Origin: Bryobacterales bacterium
GTDB lineage: Bacteria > Acidobacteriota > Terriglobia > Bryobacterales > Bryobacteraceae
Reading direction: 5' to 3'
DNA: 6,267 bases
NCBI GenBank assembly: GCA_003132865.1
Contig: PKYZ01000267.1
Span: forward strand, 2,327-8,593
The notes under the pieces were generated by a model. It searched no databases, had not been told where the DNA came from, and worked only from the letters and a program-made list of their open reading frames with translations. Made by a program: the position numbers and the translations under genes. Shown one piece after another: positions 4,420 to 6,267 of this stretch (its first letter is position 1; each line of letters starts with the position of its first letter).

Positions 4420-5475
4420 TCACGATTCCCCATCCCGACACCCGGAGATCACCAGCTTGCCCACTCCGTCCGCGCGGTGCTCCACTTGATGGAAGGCTTC
4501 CGCGATGCGCTCCAGCGGGCGCGTGTGCGTGATCATGGCGGCAAACCGTGCCAGGTTGCCGGCCAACATCTCGCGCGCGGCCTCCGTCTCGTGATTGGAC
4601 CGGCGCACGGTGTAGACCGCCAATTCCTTGCGGCGCATCGGCGAGAATTCCAGCGGCACTTCCCTTTCCACCGGAATGCCGGTGACCACCACGCGTCCCG
4701 CGTTGCGCGTGGCGCGCAGGCAGTGGTTCGTCGAGCCGCCGGTGGCGGCGCAATCGATGGTTACGTCCACGCCGCGGCCGCCCGTGTCGCGTAAGATCTC
4801 GCGGGAGGGATCGATGGCGTTGGGGTCCAGAGTCGCGTCAGCACCGGCCTGCCGCGCCAGTTCGCGCCGCGCAGCGACCGGCTCGACAGCCCAGACCCTT
4901 CCGGCTCCGGCCAGCTTCAGGCAGATGACAGTCATCAGCCCGATAGGCCCCGCGCCGAACACCGCCGCGGTTTCCGACGGCCCCAGCGCCACGAAGTGCA
5001 TGGAGTGCAACACCACCGCGAGCGGCTCGATGATAGTCGCGTCGCGCGCGCTCAAACCCGGCGGAATCGCGATCAGGTTGCGCGCGGGAATGTTGGCGTA
5101 GTCGCGAAAGAATCCGGGATCGCCCGGCATGCTCATGAAGCGCAGGTTGGCGCACACGTTATGATGGCCCGTGCGGCAGAATTCGCAGTGGTAGCAGTAG
5201 ATGGCCGGCTCGAACGCCGCACGATCGCCCGCGTTCCAGCCGGTCACGCCGGGGCCCACCCGCACGACCACGCCCGCCGGTTCGTGCCCCAACACCATCG
5301 GATACTGGCACGGCGTATCGCCCACGCCGCCTTCGGCGTACGAATGCACGTCCGAGCCGCAGATGCCGACGGCGTCGATGCGGACTTGCACCTCACCCGG
5401 ACCGGGATCGGCCAGCGCCGCGTCCACCAACCGGAACTGGCGCAATCCGCAAAGCTCGGCGACGCGCGCGTTCAT
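4420..5475 (-). CDS. Zinc-dependent medium-chain alcohol dehydrogenase, sorbitol/L-threonine dehydrogenase-like
   Basis: A 351-aa cytoplasmic oxidoreductase of normal family length. The N-terminal GroES-like domain carries the catalytic zinc ligands Cys39 (VGICGSDVHSY), His64 and Glu65 (GHEPAG), and Glu150 (IIEPLAVVLHS). The structural zinc site is Cys94, Cys97, Cys100 and Cys108 (YCYHCEFCRTGHHNVC). The Rossmann domain starts with VFGAGPIGL (GxGxxG at 174-179), and Glu198 (WAVEP) at the end of the second strand predicts NAD rather than NADP. All key residues are present. The expected reaction is NAD-dependent oxidation of a secondary alcohol of a polyol or sugar acid; the substrate cannot be read from sequence. 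The start at 5475 (MNARVAEL) overlaps the upstream glycoside-hydrolase-like gene in an ATGA junction, so the two are translationally coupled. A longer frame to 5682 only shadows that gene. Confidence 0.93.
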   Translation of the reverse strand: MNARVAELCGLRQFRLVDAALADPGPGEVQVRIDAVGICGSDVHSYAEGGVGDTPCQYPMVLGHEPAGVVVRVGPGVTGWNAGDRAAFEPAIYCYHCEFCRTGHHNVCANLRFMSMPGDPGFFRDYANIPARNLIAIPPGLSARDATIIEPLAVVLHSMHFVALGPSETAAVFGAGPIGLMTVICLKLAGAGRVWAVEPVAARRELARQAGADATLDPNAIDPSREILRDTGGRGVDVTIDCAATGGSTNHCLRATRNAGRVVVTGIPVEREVPLEFSPMRRKELAVYTVRRSNHETEAAREMLAGNLARFAAMITHTRPLERIAEAFHQVEHRADGVGKLVISGCRDGES

Positions 5476-6267
5476 GGGCCGTCTTCGGTGGGCGGACGGC
5501 GCATGGTCAGCGACGCGATGTGGTCCAGCACCGCGTGGAAATAGGCCATGTCGCGCTCTTTTTCGGGCATGTCGTCGCGCACTTCCGCTGGCGCGCCGGG
5601 CAGGTACCGGAAGGGAAACCGCTGCGCCTGAATCCAGGGCAGGTATCCCCAACCCTCGGCCCGGTGGAAGAAGATGTCGCAACTCTCCAGGTCGCCCGCC
5701 AGGTGCTCCACCGTGGTGGCGCGGCCATTGTCGTCCTCAGTCATCAGGACGGGGCGTTCGGCGTCCTTCAGTTCGGCCACGCGGCGGGTTTTCTCGCGCG
5801 GGTCGCGGCCATCGCCGTGGACCAACAACACATCCACCTGACCTTGCAGCGACTGCGGATAGCGCATGCGGCCGTCGCTCGAAACGCCGATGGGCAAGAC
5901 GTAGCTGGCATGCCGGAAACGCTCGCGCACGTCGTCGATCAGCGGAATGATATTTTGCGGAATGTAGCCCTTGAAGTCCCACTGCGGGCCGGGCAGGTCG
6001 TACTCGTTGGCCACGTCCACGATCAGGTTGCGGAAGTCGTGCGCGATCAGCCAGTCGGTAATGTTCACGGCGGCGTTATGTATGGCGTCGGTGGACCGGA
6101 ACTGCCCGGCTTGGCCGTGGTAGAAATACATCAGGTTTATGAACATGCCGCGCTGGTCGGCGGCGCGCAGCAAGCGTTCCAGCCGCGCGAGCCAATCCGG
6201 CTTGAGCGAACCATCCGGCCGGAAAGCGCTCACATAGGCCCCCCTGCCGGGGCCGAGGCGATAGGCG
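5472..6267 (-). CDS. Glycoside-hydrolase-like TIM-barrel protein (clan GH-A-like), 5' end outside the window
   Basis: 264 residues of the C-terminal part are visible and the frame is still open at the right edge. The visible part begins AYRLGPGRGAYVSAFRPDGS, typical of the strand-2/3 region of cellulase-type barrels ('...lkpdWLARLERLLRAADQRGMFINLMYF'). It then has NLIVDVANEYD, with Glu88 of the visible part in the position of the clan GH-A acid/base (the NE motif after strand 4). VLMTEDDNGR (visible Glu177) fits the nucleophile after strand 7. RAEGWGYLPW would be the strand-8 region. These point to a GH5-like or related hydrolase or a catalytically altered homologue; the substrate is unknown. 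A GTG at 6233 could be read as a start, but nothing marks it as one and the frame continues upstream with sensible sequence. Its stop TGA overlaps the start of the dehydrogenase gene, so both form one operon. Confidence 0.72.
   Translation of the reverse strand, partial: AYRLGPGRGAYVSAFRPDGSLKPDWLARLERLLRAADQRGMFINLMYFYHGQAGQFRSTDAIHNAAVNITDWLIAHDFRNLIVDVANEYDLPGPQWDFKGYIPQNIIPLIDDVRERFRHASYVLPIGVSSDGRMRYPQSLQGQVDVLLVHGDGRDPREKTRRVAELKDAERPVLMTEDDNGRATTVEHLAGDLESCDIFFHRAEGWGYLPWIQAQRFPFRYLPGAPAEVRDDMPEKERDMAYFHAVLDHIASLTMRRPPTEDGP

Noticed and set aside
4996..5950. Long plus-strand frames (182 and 249 aa)
   Set aside because: Shadows opposite the dehydrogenase and glycoside-hydrolase-like genes; Arg/Pro/Ala-rich composition typical of antisense frames in GC-rich DNA.
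1..6267. CRISPR array, tRNA, rRNA or riboswitch
   Set aside because: No regularly spaced identical repeats, no cloverleaf with a TTCGAATC-type arm and no rRNA-like or known riboswitch core was seen on either strand.

Overview
The window looks like chromosomal DNA of a GC-rich soil bacterium. My best guess is an Acidobacteriota of the Solibacter/Bryobacter type. The guess rests on recalled similarity of the integrase remnant, the attC-linked membrane protein and the PAF-acetylhydrolase-like enzyme to proteins from such genomes. No taxonomic marker gene is present, so it stays an inference.

The left two thirds (about 1-4150) is an accessory region with a high load of decayed genes. From left to right it holds: the N-terminal part of a tyrosine recombinase broken by two single-base deletions (minus strand, running off the left edge); a four-helix membrane protein whose stop codon lies inside a well-formed 60-bp integron-type attC site (1051-1110); a start-less, frameshifted small plasmid-type gene abutting that attC; an unrecognised 88-aa ORF; a short broken ORF; a small intact ABM-type (dimeric alpha/beta barrel) protein; a strong sigma70-type promoter overlapped by AAGTACTT palindromes; a 29-aa upstream ORF overlapping the start of a membrane-anchored alpha/beta hydrolase; a second, decayed attC-like element behind the hydrolase; and, on the minus strand, an antitoxin-like gene with two compensating frameshifts and no toxin partner.

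The right third (about 4360-6267) is different: dense, intact and GC-rich. A two-gene minus-strand operon encodes a glycoside-hydrolase-like protein (5' end beyond the window) and a zinc-dependent sorbitol/threonine-dehydrogenase-type alcohol dehydrogenase. They overlap by an ATGA junction, and two tandem GC-rich hairpins follow the operon. This looks like carbohydrate metabolism.

The most interesting thread is the pair of attC sites in the same orientation. Each follows a plus-strand gene and each carries the extra unpaired L'' base typical of attC. No integron integrase is visible, and the only recombinase is a wrecked tyrosine recombinase of unclear type. The region reads as the eroded remains of a cassette-acquiring locus (a CALIN-like cluster), with a self-contained promoter/operator inside the second putative cassette.
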